Assembly (NCBI RefSeq): GCF_004801305.1
Contig: NZ_SSOD01000003.1
Span: forward strand, 248,001 to 312,000
DNA: 64,000 bases
Reading direction: 5' to 3'
DNA from: Pseudothauera rhizosphaerae
Lineage (GTDB): Bacteria; Pseudomonadota; Gammaproteobacteria; Burkholderiales; Rhodocyclaceae
A program made the position numbers and the translations under genes. The notes under the pieces were generated by a model, which saw only the letters and a list, made by a program, of their open reading frames with translations, had not been told where the DNA came from and made no database searches. This document shows positions 44,207 to 53,258 of this stretch, in pieces. Position 1 is the stretch's first letter; each line of letters starts with the position of its first letter.

Positions 44207-45040
44207 TCAGGCCTTCATCCAGGTGCGCCAGGCGATCCACAGCTTGCGCAGCGGGGTCAGGGAGGTGCGCCGGTCCAGCACCTGGAAGCCGTCGCGGGCG
44301 ATCTCGTCCAGCAGAGTGCGGTAGATGGCCGCCATCACCAGTCCGGGGCGCTGGCTCTTGCGGTCGGCCGCGGGCAGGTGGGCGAAGGCCTGGGCGTAGT
44401 AGTGGCGCGCGCGTTCGGCCTGGAATTCCATCAGGGCGCGGAAGTTGTCGCTGTGGCGCGCCTCCAGGATGTCCGCGGCCGGCACGTTGAAGCGCTGCAG
44501 GTCCTCGATGGGCAGGTAGATGCGCCCGCGCCGGGCGTCCTCGCCCACGTCGCGGATGATGTTGGTGAGCTGGAAGGCCAGCCCCAGGTCGTGAGCGTAC
44601 TTCAGCGTGGCCCGGTCGGTGTAGCCGAAGATCTCCGCCGCCAGCAGGCCCACCACGCTCGCCACGCGGTAGCAGTAGAGTTGGAGGTTCTTGAAGTCCA
44701 GGTAGCGCGTCTGCTGCAGGTCCATGGCCATGCCGTCGATGATTTCCAGCAACTGCTCCCGCGGCAGGTCGAAGCGCGGGAGCACGTCCTTGAGGGCGAG
44801 GCCGACCGGATGGGTGGGCTGGCCCTCGTAGACCCGCGCCACTTCCTGGCGCCACCACTCCAGCGTGGTCTGCGCCAGCGACAGGTCGTGGCATTCGTCC
44901 ACCACGTCGTCCACCTCCCGGCAGAAGGCGTACAGGGCGGTGATGGCCTGGCGGCGCTCGGCCGGCAGGAAGAGGAAGCTGTAGTAGAAGCTGGAGCCGC
45001 TCTTCGCGGCCTTGTCCTGGCAGTAGGCGTGCGGATTCAT
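44207..45040 (-). CDS. hpnD: Presqualene diphosphate synthase
   Basis: This 277-residue prenyl-condensing enzyme joins two farnesyl diphosphates. The aspartate-rich motifs are R-E-V-D-D-V-V-D-E near residue 51 and N-I-I-R-D-V-G-E-D near residue 165. The start at 45040 overlaps the hpnC stop as ATGA. Partner of HpnC and HpnE in the three-step bacterial squalene route. Confidence 0.94.
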   Translation of the reverse strand: MNPHAYCQDKAAKSGSSFYYSFLFLPAERRQAITALYAFCREVDDVVDECHDLSLAQTTLEWWRQEVARVYEGQPTHPVGLALKDVLPRFDLPREQLLEIIDGMAMDLQQTRYLDFKNLQLYCYRVASVVGLLAAEIFGYTDRATLKYAHDLGLAFQLTNIIRDVGEDARRGRIYLPIEDLQRFNVPAADILEARHSDNFRALMEFQAERARHYYAQAFAHLPAADRKSQRPGLVMAAIYRTLLDEIARDGFQVLDRRTSLTPLRKLWIAWRTWMKA

Positions 45041-45870
45041 GTGTTGTTGTCGTAGTTGAGGGCGCGCCAAGCCAGGAGCGGCCAGTCGTTCCGGTGCAGG
45101 GTGGGGCGGTGGGCGAACACGTCGTGGCCGGCCGCCTCGATGCCTTCCAGGATGCGCAGCCCGCCCAGCACCATCAGGCGCAGTTCCCAGCCGATGCGTC
45201 CCGGCAGGCGGCGGGCCAGCGGTGCGCCGGCGCGCATCATGGCCCGCGCACGTTGCACCTGGAAGTCCAGCAGCGCGCGCCAGGGCTCATCCACCCGGCC
45301 CTGTCCGACCTGCGCCTCGGTGACGCCGAAGCTGGCCATGTCGTCGGCCGGCAGGTAGATGCGGTCCTTGTCCCAATCGATGGACACATCCTGCCAGAAG
45401 TTGATCAGTTGCAGGCTGGTGCAGATGGCGTCGGACTGGGCCAGCGCCGTTTCGTCGCTCACTCCGTACAGGTGCAGCAGCAGCCGGCCCACCGGGTTGG
45501 CGGACCGGCGGCAGTAGTCGAGGATTTCGGCGAAGTCCGCATAGCGGGTTTTGACCACGTCCTGGCTGAAGGCGTCCAGAAGGTCGCGGAAGAGCTGCAG
45601 CGGCAGGGCGTGGGCGCGCACGTTGCGTTCCAGGCGCTCGAACAGGGGGGCGAGATCGGCGACAGGGCAGGGCTGGTGCCGTTCAATGGCGGCCAGCGCC
45701 GTGCGGTACTCGTCCAGCCGTGCCAGGCGCTCGGCCGGCGCCGCGTCGCCCTCGTCGGCCACGTCGTCCGCGCCGCGCGCGAAGGCGTAGATCGCCTCCA
45801 CCGGTTCGCGCAGGCGGGCGGGCAGCAGCAATGAGGCGACGGGGAAGTTCTCGTAGTGTTCGACGGGCAT
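45037..45870 (-). CDS. hpnC: Hydroxysqualene synthase
   Basis: This 277-residue enzyme converts presqualene diphosphate to hydroxysqualene. Its motifs are [11 protein letters not shown] near residue 31 and [12 protein letters not shown] near residue 158. The W-Q-D-V form of the second motif is typical of HpnC rather than HpnD. First gene of the cluster, divergent from an ABC transporter operon 95 bases away. Confidence 0.94.
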   Translation of the reverse strand: MPVEHYENFPVASLLLPARLREPVEAIYAFARGADDVADEGDAAPAERLARLDEYRTALAAIERHQPCPVADLAPLFERLERNVRAHALPLQLFRDLLDAFSQDVVKTRYADFAEILDYCRRSANPVGRLLLHLYGVSDETALAQSDAICTSLQLINFWQDVSIDWDKDRIYLPADDMASFGVTEAQVGQGRVDEPWRALLDFQVQRARAMMRAGAPLARRLPGRIGWELRLMVLGGLRILEGIEAAGHDVFAHRPTLHRNDWPLLAWRALNYDNNT

Positions 45871-45965
45871 GACGGGCGGGCGGCGCGCTTGGCGGCTGCC
45901 GGGCGCCCGGAGTATAAGCCAAAGCGCGGCCCGGCACTTTCCGGGCTTCCCGCAATCTCTCTCCC

Positions 45966-46634
45966 ATGCTCGAAATCCGCCGTCTCGCCAAACGTTTCGA
46001 CCCCGCCGCACCTGCCGCCCTGTTCGAGGGCGTGGATCTCGACGTCGCCGCCGGCGAGTGCGTGGCCATCGTCGGCGAATCCGGGGTGGGCAAGTCCACG
46101 CTGCTCAACTGCCTGGCCGGACTCGAATCGGTGGACAGTGGCAGCATCCGCCTGGAAGGGCGGGAACTCGCCGGTCTGGACGACGACGCTTTCGCCCGCC
46201 TGCGGCGCAGCCGCTACGGCTTCGTGTTCCAGGCCTTCCACATCCTGCCGCACCTCACGCTGGCGCAGAACGTGGCGCTGCCCCTGTGGCTGCTGGACGT
46301 GGCCGAGGGCGAGGCGCGGGAGCGCGCCGGGGCCATGCTGGCGCGCGTGGACCTCGCCGCGCGCGCCGACGACTGGCCCCGCCATCTGTCGGGCGGCGAA
46401 CTGCAGCGCGTGGCCATCGCCCGCGCGCTGGTGCATCGGCCGGCCCTGGTGCTGGCCGACGAACCCACCGGCAATCTCGACCCCGGCCGTGCCGCGGCGG
46501 TGCTGGAGCTGCTGCTGGAGGCGGTACGCGAAGCGGGCGCGGCGGGCGTGCTGGTGACCCATTCGGCCGCTGCCGCGGCGCGCGCCGACCGGGTGCTGCG
46601 CCTCACCGCCGGCGGCCTGGCGCCGGAACCGTGA
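45966..46634 (+). CDS. ABC transporter ATP-binding protein, LolD/MacB type
   Basis: This 222-residue ATPase has Walker [10 protein letters not shown], signature L-S-G-G-E-L-Q-R, Walker [13 protein letters not shown] and a switch histidine in V-T-H-S. Size and motifs fit the LolD/MacB group. Its partner is the FtsX-type permease that starts inside its stop codon (GTGA). Confidence 0.93.
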   Translation: MLEIRRLAKRFDPAAPAALFEGVDLDVAAGECVAIVGESGVGKSTLLNCLAGLESVDSGSIRLEGRELAGLDDDAFARLRRSRYGFVFQAFHILPHLTLAQNVALPLWLLDVAEGEARERAGAMLARVDLAARADDWPRHLSGGELQRVAIARALVHRPALVLADEPTGNLDPGRAAAVLELLLEAVREAGAAGVLVTHSAAAAARADRVLRLTAGGLAPEP

Positions 46635-49129
46635 GCGCCGCCCTGCGCCGTCTCTTCCTCGCCAGCCTGCGGCGCCGGCCGCTGGCGACCGCCTTGTCGT
46701 TGGCCGCCATCGCCCTGGGCGTGGCGCTGGGCCTGGCGGTGCAACTGATCCACGACGCCGCGCTGGACGAGTTCGGCCGCGGACTGCGCCTGCTCGCAGG
46801 CGAATCCGACCTGCAGGTGCTGGGGCCCCGCGGCGGCTTCGACGACGCGCTCTACCTCGCACTCGCCGCCCGCCCCGAAGTGGCCGAGGCCAGCCCGCTG
46901 CTGGAGGTACAAGCCCGCCTGCCGGGGCGCGACGGCAGCCTGCGCATCCTGGGCGCGGACATCTTCCGCCTGCCCGGCGTGCAGCCGGCGCTGCTGCCGG
47001 TGCCGGCCGAGGGCGTGGGGCAGTTCGCGGCGCTGGAAGCGGGGCGCATCTTCCTCAGCGCCGCGGCAAGCGCCGAACTGGGTCTTGCCCCCGGGAACGT
47101 GCTGGCCGTGCAGAGTGGTGTGGTCGAGCATGCGCTGACGGTTTCGGGCGGCGTGCCGGGTGCCGGGGCGGGGCAGGCGCTGGGGGTGATGGACATCGCC
47201 GCGGCCCAGCAGCTTTTCGACCGTCCCGGCCTGCTCACCCGCATCGACCTGCGCCTGGCGCCCGGCGTGGCCCGCGAGGAGGCGCGCCGCAGCCTGGCCG
47301 CGCTGCTGCCGCCCGGTGTGGAACTGCTGGCGCCGGAGGCCGCCGCCGCCCAGGTGGCCGGCCTGTCCCGCGCCTACCGGGTCAATCTGGGCATGCTGGC
47401 GGCCATCGCGCTGCTCACCGGGGCCTTTCTGGTGTTCTCCACGCAGATGCTGGCGGTGGCGCGCAGGCGGCAGGAATTCGCCTTCCTGCGCGCCCTGGGC
47501 CTGGAGCGCAGCGGCCTCAAGCGCGGCCTGCTGGCCGAGGGCGCGGCGCTGGGCCTGCTCGGAGGGCTGGGCGGCGTGGCGCTGGGGCATGGGCTGGCGG
47601 CGCTGGCCTTCCGCCTCGTGGGCGGCGATCTGGGTGCGGGCTTTTTCGAGGGTCTGCGCCCAGCCTTGCGCTTCGAGCCGCTGCCGGCGCTGGCCTATGC
47701 GGCGCTGGGCGTGGCCGCCGGCGTCGCCGGGAGCTGGGTGCCGGCGCGGGATGCGGCGGCCCTGGTGCCGGCCCGCGCGCTGCGGGCAGCCGACGAGGCC
47801 GGGCTGGATGCGCGTCCGCGCTGGGTCGCTGCTTTTTCGTGTGCGCTGGCTGCGGCGGTTCTGAGCCGATTGCCGGCCCTGGGCGGGGTGCCGGTGGCGG
47901 GCTACGCGGCGGTGGCCTGCATCTTGGCCGCTGCCGTGCTGGCGCTGCCCGGCGTGACGGCCGCAGTGGCGCGTGTCCTGGCCCGTGGGCGTGCCGTGTT
48001 GTGGCGCCTGGCCCATGCGCGGCTGGCCGCCGCGCCGGGGCAGACCGTGGTGGCCGGCGCGGCGGTCGTTGCCAGCGTGGCCCTGGCTGCAGCGATGGCC
48101 ATCATGGTCAATTCCTTCCGCCTGTCCCTGGACGACTGGCTGGCGCGCATGCTGCCGGCCGACCTCTACCTGCAGGCCTCGTCTTCGGCGGCGAGCGGCT
48201 ATCTGGACGAGGACACGGTGGCCGCGGTGGCGGCGCTGCCGGGGGTGGCGGCCGTGGAGCCGATCCGCTTCGAACAGATCCGGCTGGACGGGCAGCGGGC
48301 GCCGGTCACGCTGCTGGCGCGCACGATCCGCGCCGAGGGCGACCTGCCGCTGGTGGAGGGCCACATCGCCGTCCCGCCGGACGACCTGCCGCAGGCCTGG
48401 ATTTCCGAGGCGATGGTGGACCTGTTCGGCCTCGCCACCGGCGACGAACTGGCGGTGCCGATGGCGGGCCGCCTGCAGCGCTTCCGCGTGGCCGGTGTGT
48501 GGCGCGACTACGCGCGCCAGCACGGCGCGGTGGCGGTGGATCTGGCCGTGTACCAGGCCCTCGGCGGCGACCACCGCGCCAACGACCTGGCGATCCGCCT
48601 GCGGCCCGGGGCGGACCCCGCCGCCGTGGCGCAGGCCGCGGTGGCGGCGCTGGGCGAGCGCACCGTGCGCGTCGCCACCACGGGCGAGGTGCGCGCCCGC
48701 AGCCTGGAGATTTTCGACCGCAGCTTCCTGGTGACCTATCTGATGGAAGCGGCGGCGGTGCTGATCGGCCTGGCCGGCATCGCCACCAGCTTCGCCGCGC
48801 TGGCCACCGCGCGCCGGCGCGAGTTCGGCATGCTGCGCCACCTGGGTTTCACGCGGGGCGAGATCGGCCGCCTGCTGGCGTTGGAGGGGGCACTGGCCGC
48901 GGCGCTGGGCGTGGCGGTGGGGCTTGCTGCCGGGGCGGCGGTGGCCTGGGTGCTGGTGGAGGTGGTCAACCGCCAGAGCTTCCACTGGAGCATGGACATG
49001 AGCGTCCCGGCCGGCGGACTGGCGCTGTTCGCAGCGGTGCTGGTGGCGCTGGCCGCGCTCGCCGCCCGGCTGGCGGGGGCGCACGCGATGCGCCGCCCGG
49101 CGGTGCTGGCGGTGCGGGAGGACTGGTAG
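46631..49129 (+). CDS. FtsX-domain ABC permease
   Basis: This 832-residue permease has an N-terminal membrane helix (about residues 18-36), a large periplasmic region, three membrane helices (about 253-390), a central hydrophobic pair (about 395-440), a second periplasmic domain, and three C-terminal helices. Two FtsX repeats place it in the long type found in YbbP-like and lipid/lipoprotein exporters. It is a GTG start, overlapping the ATPase gene. With the downstream lipocalin-like protein it may move a lipid or hydrophobic compound; that is inference. Confidence 0.88.
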   Translation: MSAALRRLFLASLRRRPLATALSLAAIALGVALGLAVQLIHDAALDEFGRGLRLLAGESDLQVLGPRGGFDDALYLALAARPEVAEASPLLEVQARLPGRDGSLRILGADIFRLPGVQPALLPVPAEGVGQFAALEAGRIFLSAAASAELGLAPGNVLAVQSGVVEHALTVSGGVPGAGAGQALGVMDIAAAQQLFDRPGLLTRIDLRLAPGVAREEARRSLAALLPPGVELLAPEAAAAQVAGLSRAYRVNLGMLAAIALLTGAFLVFSTQMLAVARRRQEFAFLRALGLERSGLKRGLLAEGAALGLLGGLGGVALGHGLAALAFRLVGGDLGAGFFEGLRPALRFEPLPALAYAALGVAAGVAGSWVPARDAAALVPARALRAADEAGLDARPRWVAAFSCALAAAVLSRLPALGGVPVAGYAAVACILAAAVLALPGVTAAVARVLARGRAVLWRLAHARLAAAPGQTVVAGAAVVASVALAAAMAIMVNSFRLSLDDWLARMLPADLYLQASSSAASGYLDEDTVAAVAALPGVAAVEPIRFEQIRLDGQRAPVTLLARTIRAEGDLPLVEGHIAVPPDDLPQAWISEAMVDLFGLATGDELAVPMAGRLQRFRVAGVWRDYARQHGAVAVDLAVYQALGGDHRANDLAIRLRPGADPAAVAQAAVAALGERTVRVATTGEVRARSLEIFDRSFLVTYLMEAAAVLIGLAGIATSFAALATARRREFGMLRHLGFTRGEIGRLLALEGALAAALGVAVGLAAGAAVAWVLVEVVNRQSFHWSMDMSVPAGGLALFAAVLVALAALAARLAGAHAMRRPAVLAVREDW

Positions 49130-49131
49130 GC

Positions 49132-50241
49132 ATGGCGGCGCGCTGGATTCGCCGCCTGGCCGCCGTCGCCTGCGCCGCGTTCGCGCTGCTGGCGGGCGGA
49201 ACCTTCGCCGACGAACTGCCGGCCGACTATCCGCCGGTGCTGCCGGGCCGCGCCATCGAGTTTCCGGCCGACACCGGCGCACACCCGGCCTTTCGCACCG
49301 AGTGGTGGTACGTCACCGGCTGGCTCGCCGACGGCGAGGGTATCGAGCGCGGTTTCCAGATCACCTTCTTCCGCGTACGCACCCGCATTGGCGAGGGCAA
49401 CCCCAGCCGCTTCGCGCCGCGCCAGCTGGTGCTGGCCCACGCCGCGGTGGCCGACCCCAAGGCCGGCCGCCTGCTGCATGCAGAACGGGCCGCACGGGCG
49501 CTGCCGCCGCTGGTGGGGTTCGAGACCGGCCGCACCCATGCCTGGGTGGGCGACTGGTCGATTGCCTGGGAGGGCGACCACTACCTCGCCCGTGCCGCCG
49601 GCGAGGATTTCGCTTTCGACCTGCGCTTCGATCCGACCGCCGCCCCGATGCTCAACGGAGAGGCCGGCTTCAGCCGCAAGGATGCCGATCCCAGGCATGC
49701 CAGCCATTACTACAGCCGCCCCCAACTGGCTGCGCGCGGCACCCTGCGCGTGGACGGGCAGGACCGGGAAGTGAGCGGGCGGGCGTGGCTGGACCACGAA
49801 TGGTCCAGCGAACTGATGCCGGAGGGGGTGCGCGGCTGGGACTGGCTGGGCATCAACCTGCACGACGGCGGGGCGCTGATGGCTTTCCGCATGCGCGACG
49901 AGCAGGGCGAGCCGCGCTGGGCCGGCGGCACCCTGCGTGCCGCGGACGGCAGCCAGCGCAGCCTGGCGCCGCAGGAACTGCGCTTCACGCCGCTGCGGCG
50001 CTGGCGCTCGTCGCGCACCGGGGCGGACTACGCGGTGACGTGGCGGCTGGAGCTGAACCCGGCCGGGGCCGCTCCCCGCACGCTGGAAATCCAGCCGCTG
50101 ATGGACGACCAGGAACTGGACAGCCGGCGTTCTACCGGCGCGGTGTACTGGGAAGGGGCGGTGCGCCTGCTGGAAGGGGGGCGGGAGATCGGCCGCGGCT
50201 ACCTGGAGATGACCGGCTACGCGGAGCGGCTGCGGATGTAG
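49132..50241 (+). CDS. Exported lipocalin-like protein, AttH/CrtC family
   Basis: This 369-residue protein has a signal peptide (cleavage near A-D-E at about residue 26) and the AttH/CrtC core: F-P-A-D-T-G-A-H-P-x-F-R-T-E-W-W-Y-V-T-G and, later, S-G-R-A-W-L-D-H-E-W-S-S. These are lipocalin-like barrels; CrtC hydrates carotenoids, but many relatives have no known reaction. It follows the permease by 2 bases, a recurrent three-gene unit (ATPase, FtsX, CrtC-like). Confidence 0.88.
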   Translation: MAARWIRRLAAVACAAFALLAGGTFADELPADYPPVLPGRAIEFPADTGAHPAFRTEWWYVTGWLADGEGIERGFQITFFRVRTRIGEGNPSRFAPRQLVLAHAAVADPKAGRLLHAERAARALPPLVGFETGRTHAWVGDWSIAWEGDHYLARAAGEDFAFDLRFDPTAAPMLNGEAGFSRKDADPRHASHYYSRPQLAARGTLRVDGQDREVSGRAWLDHEWSSELMPEGVRGWDWLGINLHDGGALMAFRMRDEQGEPRWAGGTLRAADGSQRSLAPQELRFTPLRRWRSSRTGADYAVTWRLELNPAGAAPRTLEIQPLMDDQELDSRRSTGAVYWEGAVRLLEGGREIGRGYLEMTGYAERLRM

Positions 50242-50312
50242 GCGGCTGTGATGCGCCGCCCGCGGTCGCGGTGCCTGCACAAAAAGTTGCACTTGTTCGC
50301 GCCATTGGTCCG

Positions 50313-50342
50313 GTGACGACTCCCGTTTGCGATGCCTATGAT
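50313..50342 (+). promoter_or_regulatory. Putative promoter of the Mur ligase-Pth fusion gene
   Basis: GTGACG (50313-50318) resembles a -35 and TATGAT (50337-50342) a -10, with an 18-base spacer. Transcription would begin near 50349, giving a leader of about 36 bases that contains GGGAGGGAGAGC before the ATG. Confidence 0.5.
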
Positions 50343-50384
50343 GGACAGGCTGGCACCCTCGACATGGGGGACGGGAGGGAGAGC

Positions 50385-52319
50385 ATGGGCTTTGCGCATG
50401 TGGGGCATACCTGGTCCGCCATTCACGGAAGAATCGGGCATTCGTTCGCGAGGACCAAGGTGCTCGCGCGCCGCTACGTCCGCTTCTCCCTGGCCTTCAT
50501 GAATCGCCGTGCCCGCGGACAGGTCACCGTCGTGGGGATCACCGGCAGTGCCGGGAAGACGACCACGAAGGATCTGTGCGCCGCCATCCTTGCCGGGCAC
50601 GCCCCTGTCCACAGCTCGAGACGTTCCCAGAACGAGCACGATGCCGTGGCCGAGACCGTCCGCGGAATCGGTCCCGAACACCGCTTCTGCATCGTCGAGC
50701 TTTCCGCAGGCGAGCCCGGTTATCTCGATCTTCCGCTGCGGCTGGCCAGACCCCGGGTGGCGGTGCTGACAATGGTGGCCCGGGACCATTTCAGCGCATT
50801 CAAGAGCGTCGAGGCCATTGCCCGGGAAAAGGGCAAGCTGGTGGAAAGCCTGCCTCCCGATGGAACGGCAGTCCTCAACATCGACGATCCGCTGGTCCGC
50901 GCCATCGGAGAGCGATGCGGACGGCGGGTGATCTGGGTGGGGGAGGCCGAGGGCGCCACGCTGAGACTCCTGCGTGTGCGCTCGAACTGGCCGGAGCCGC
51001 TGACCCTCGACGTGGAATACCGGGGGATCGCCTACACCGTCACCACCCGGCTGAACGGCAGACAACTGGCGCTTTCGGTGCTCTCCGCGCTGGGCGTGGC
51101 CATTGCCCTCGGCATTCCCCTGGAAGAAGCGATCCCGGGGCTGATGTGTGTCGGGTCCACCGAGGGGAGGATGCAGATCGTGCGGTCTTCCAACGGTGTC
51201 GTCTTCGTTCGCGACGACTGGAAGGCGCCCCTGTGGTCCATCCAGGCGCCGTTCGAATTCATGCGCGATGCGCAGGCCGTGCGCAAGGTGCTGGTCATCG
51301 GCACGCTGTCGGACTACTCCCTGTCGGCGTCCAAGCTGTATCCCAAGGTCGCACGCCAGGCCCTGGAGATCGGGCAACTGGTCGTGTTCGTGGGACCCCA
51401 CGCCTTGCGGGCCCTGAAGGCCGGGACGGACGATCCATCGCGGCAGCTCCGTGCCTTCCCTTCCTTGCGGGACGCCTCGGAGTATCTCCATTCCGCCCTG
51501 CGGCCGGGCGATCTCGTGTTGCTCAAGGGTTCGCACAAGACGGACCACCTGGTCCGCCTGGTCCTGGACCGCGAGCGTCGAATCGCTTGCTGGCAGGAAA
51601 AATGCGGAAGAAGCAACTTCTGCGGAGTCTGTGATCAACTCTACGCGGCAGCTTCGGCGCCTCCCGTGCGAGCCGGAACTGATCGAGGCTTCGCCGTGCC
51701 GCCGCCGGGCCGTGAAGTCCCCGACCCCGCCGGACTAGTGGTGGTGGTCGGCCTCGGCAATCCGGAGCCGAAGTATGCGGACACGCCGCACAACGTGGGT
51801 TACCGGATCTGCGATCAACTCGCCGCCGGGGCCGGCGGGTTCTGGGAAGCGGGACCGGAGGGGCAACTGAGCCTGATCACAGGCAACGGGAGAACCGTTC
51901 TGCTGTTCAAGCCGGGCGTCAGCATGAACCGCAGCGGCGAGCCGGTGCGGAGTTTTCTGGAACGCCATGGTGCGGGCGTCGATCAGTTGATCGTGGTGCA
52001 CGACGACATGGATCTCCCGCTGGGGGAGGTGCGTCTCAAGCGCGAGGGCGGGGATGCGGGGCACAAGGGCGTCCGCTCGGTCATCGGCAGCCTGGGGAGC
52101 GGACAGTTCCGGCGGATACGGGTGGGCGTGAGGCGGCACGGGGAGCACGAGGAAGCCAGGCTGCTGGTGCTCGTGCCGTTTGCCCCATCGGAAAGGAACA
52201 GCCTGGGCAAGGGGCTTTCACGCGCAAGCGACATGCTCGGCGAGATGCTGTGGGCCAGCAGGCCGGCATGTCGTGGTGCCTCGGAAGGGACTCGAACCCC
52301 CACACCTTTCGGTACTTGA
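50385..52319 (+). CDS. MurF-like ligase fused to a peptidyl-tRNA-hydrolase-like domain
   Basis: This 644-residue protein joins two enzymes in one frame. Residues 45-395 are a Mur ligase: P-loop G-I-T-G-S-A-G-K-T-T-T (Lys58), E-L-S-A-G-E (105-110), A-R-D-H-F-S-A-F (His135), V-L-N-I-D-D, G-R-M (261-263) and K-G-S-H-K-T. It is MurF-like but lacks the N-terminal UDP-MurNAc domain. A linker holds Cys402, Cys407, Cys413 and Cys416. Residues 451-622 are Pth-like: G-L-G-N-P (Asn459), P-H-N-V-G (His469), M-N-R-S-G (Asn515), V-H-D-D-M-D-L-P-L-G (Asp540), A-G-H-K-G. The catalytic His/Asp/Asn are kept; Lys561 replaces the usual Asn of G-H-N-G. GGAGG lies 7 bases before the ATG. Its last 46 bases overlap a tRNA-Leu gene antisense. 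Substrate unknown; a tRNA-linked peptide ligation or editing role is speculation. Confidence 0.85.
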   Translation: MGFAHVGHTWSAIHGRIGHSFARTKVLARRYVRFSLAFMNRRARGQVTVVGITGSAGKTTTKDLCAAILAGHAPVHSSRRSQNEHDAVAETVRGIGPEHRFCIVELSAGEPGYLDLPLRLARPRVAVLTMVARDHFSAFKSVEAIAREKGKLVESLPPDGTAVLNIDDPLVRAIGERCGRRVIWVGEAEGATLRLLRVRSNWPEPLTLDVEYRGIAYTVTTRLNGRQLALSVLSALGVAIALGIPLEEAIPGLMCVGSTEGRMQIVRSSNGVVFVRDDWKAPLWSIQAPFEFMRDAQAVRKVLVIGTLSDYSLSASKLYPKVARQALEIGQLVVFVGPHALRALKAGTDDPSRQLRAFPSLRDASEYLHSALRPGDLVLLKGSHKTDHLVRLVLDRERRIACWQEKCGRSNFCGVCDQLYAAASAPPVRAGTDRGFAVPPPGREVPDPAGLVVVVGLGNPEPKYADTPHNVGYRICDQLAAGAGGFWEAGPEGQLSLITGNGRTVLLFKPGVSMNRSGEPVRSFLERHGAGVDQLIVVHDDMDLPLGEVRLKREGGDAGHKGVRSVIGSLGSGQFRRIRVGVRRHGEHEEARLLVLVPFAPSERNSLGKGLSRASDMLGEMLWASRPACRGASEGTRTPTPFGT

Positions 52320-52358
52320 TCCTAAGTCAAGCGTGTCTACCAATTTCACCACCGAGGC
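52274..52358 (-). tRNA. tRNA-Leu (UAG anticodon)
   Basis: An 85-base cloverleaf reads on the minus strand: GCCTCGG acceptor pairing with CCGAGGC, then A and an encoded CCA. The D arm has AAATTGGTAGAC, the anticodon stem is CTTGA/TCAAG with loop CTTAGGA (anticodon TAG), there is a class II variable arm, and the T loop reads GGTTCGAGTCC. It decodes CUA and related leucine codons. Confidence 0.96.
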
Positions 52359-52455
52359 TGCACTTCGCACCGGGTCATCCGGACCCGGGTTCGCGAGTCT
52401 AGCAGCAGTGGGCCGCCGGATGAAACCTGGCCACCTGCCGTGCGTGGCCGGAAGC

Positions 52456-53223
52456 TCAGCGCAGGTACTGGCGCTTGATGCGTTCGACCGAGCCGTCGGC
52501 GAGCAGTTTGTCGAGCGCGCCCTGCAGGCGGGCGAGCAGGGCGGGGTCGATGTCCTTGTGGCAGGCGTAGCCCATGATGCCTTCGCGCACCGTGAAGACC
52601 GCCTTGTAGCCGGCGGTGTCGATGCCTTCGAGCTTCATGTTCCACAGCGCGGTATCCAGGCCGTAGGAGATGGCGTCGAAGCGGCCGCCTTCGAGCATGC
52701 GCACCAGGCTGCGGGCCGAATCGGTACGCACCAGGGCGCTCTTGATGCCGGCGCTGTGCAGGGCCTGCTCGCCGATGTCGTCGCGCACGACGCCGATGGT
52801 GAGCGCGTCGAGGTCCTTCGCGGCGGCGACGCGGAGCTGCTTGGCCGTCGGCGCGACGATGGTGACGCTGGTATCCACCAGCGGCTCGACGAAGGCGAAG
52901 AGCTGGCGGCGCTCGGGGGTGATGGTCATGGAGAAGAGGCAGGTGCCCGGCTGCTCCTGCGCCATGCGGTAGCCGCGCGCCCAGGGCAGGATGCGCACGT
53001 CGGCGGCGCTGCGCGGCACGCCCAGCACTTCCCACATCTTCACCAGCACGTCCACCGCGATACCCTTGGCGACGCCGTTCTCGCTGAAGTTGTAGGGCGC
53101 GTATTCCTCGCTGATCCACTGCAGCTCTTCGAGCGACCGGTCTTGCGCGTGGGCGCTGCCCAGGGCGAGGCCGAATGCGGCTGCGGCGAGCAGGGTGCGG
53201 AAGGCAGTGCGGGCAGTGGGCAT
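52456..53223 (-). CDS. Periplasmic solute-binding protein, SBP_bac_3 family
   Basis: This 255-residue protein has a signal peptide ending A-H-A-Q and a two-lobe amino-acid-type binding fold (Y-A-P-Y-N-F-S-E-N-G near residue 41, G-I-A-V-D-V-L-V-K). No transporter permease lies nearby. Instead it is the last gene of a signalling block 35 bases after a PP2C-type phosphatase with a periplasmic sensor region. It may therefore present a ligand to that sensor rather than serve uptake. Confidence 0.87.
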   Translation of the reverse strand: MPTARTAFRTLLAAAAFGLALGSAHAQDRSLEELQWISEEYAPYNFSENGVAKGIAVDVLVKMWEVLGVPRSAADVRILPWARGYRMAQEQPGTCLFSMTITPERRQLFAFVEPLVDTSVTIVAPTAKQLRVAAAKDLDALTIGVVRDDIGEQALHSAGIKSALVRTDSARSLVRMLEGGRFDAISYGLDTALWNMKLEGIDTAGYKAVFTVREGIMGYACHKDIDPALLARLQGALDKLLADGSVERIKRQYLR

Positions 53224-53258
53224 GGAAACCTCGGGCGAAGGGGGAGTGGAGGGCGTGT

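Noticed and set aside
46214-49282. A 1022-codon minus-strand frame opposite the permease gene
   Set aside because: Covers a convincing FtsX permease on the plus strand; composition is histidine/glutamine/arginine-rich noise.
49302-50384. N-terminal extension of the fusion protein back into the lipocalin gene
   Set aside because: The frame is open, but it is out of frame with a clear lipocalin-like protein; promoter-like hexamers and a strong ribosome site favour the ATG at 50385.
52280-52319. C-terminal peptide A-S-E-G-T-R-T-P-T-P-F-G-T of the fusion protein as a functional tail
   Set aside because: This is the antisense translation of a tRNA gene, a pattern often seen in mis-extended proteins; only residues up to about 622 should be treated as domain sequence.
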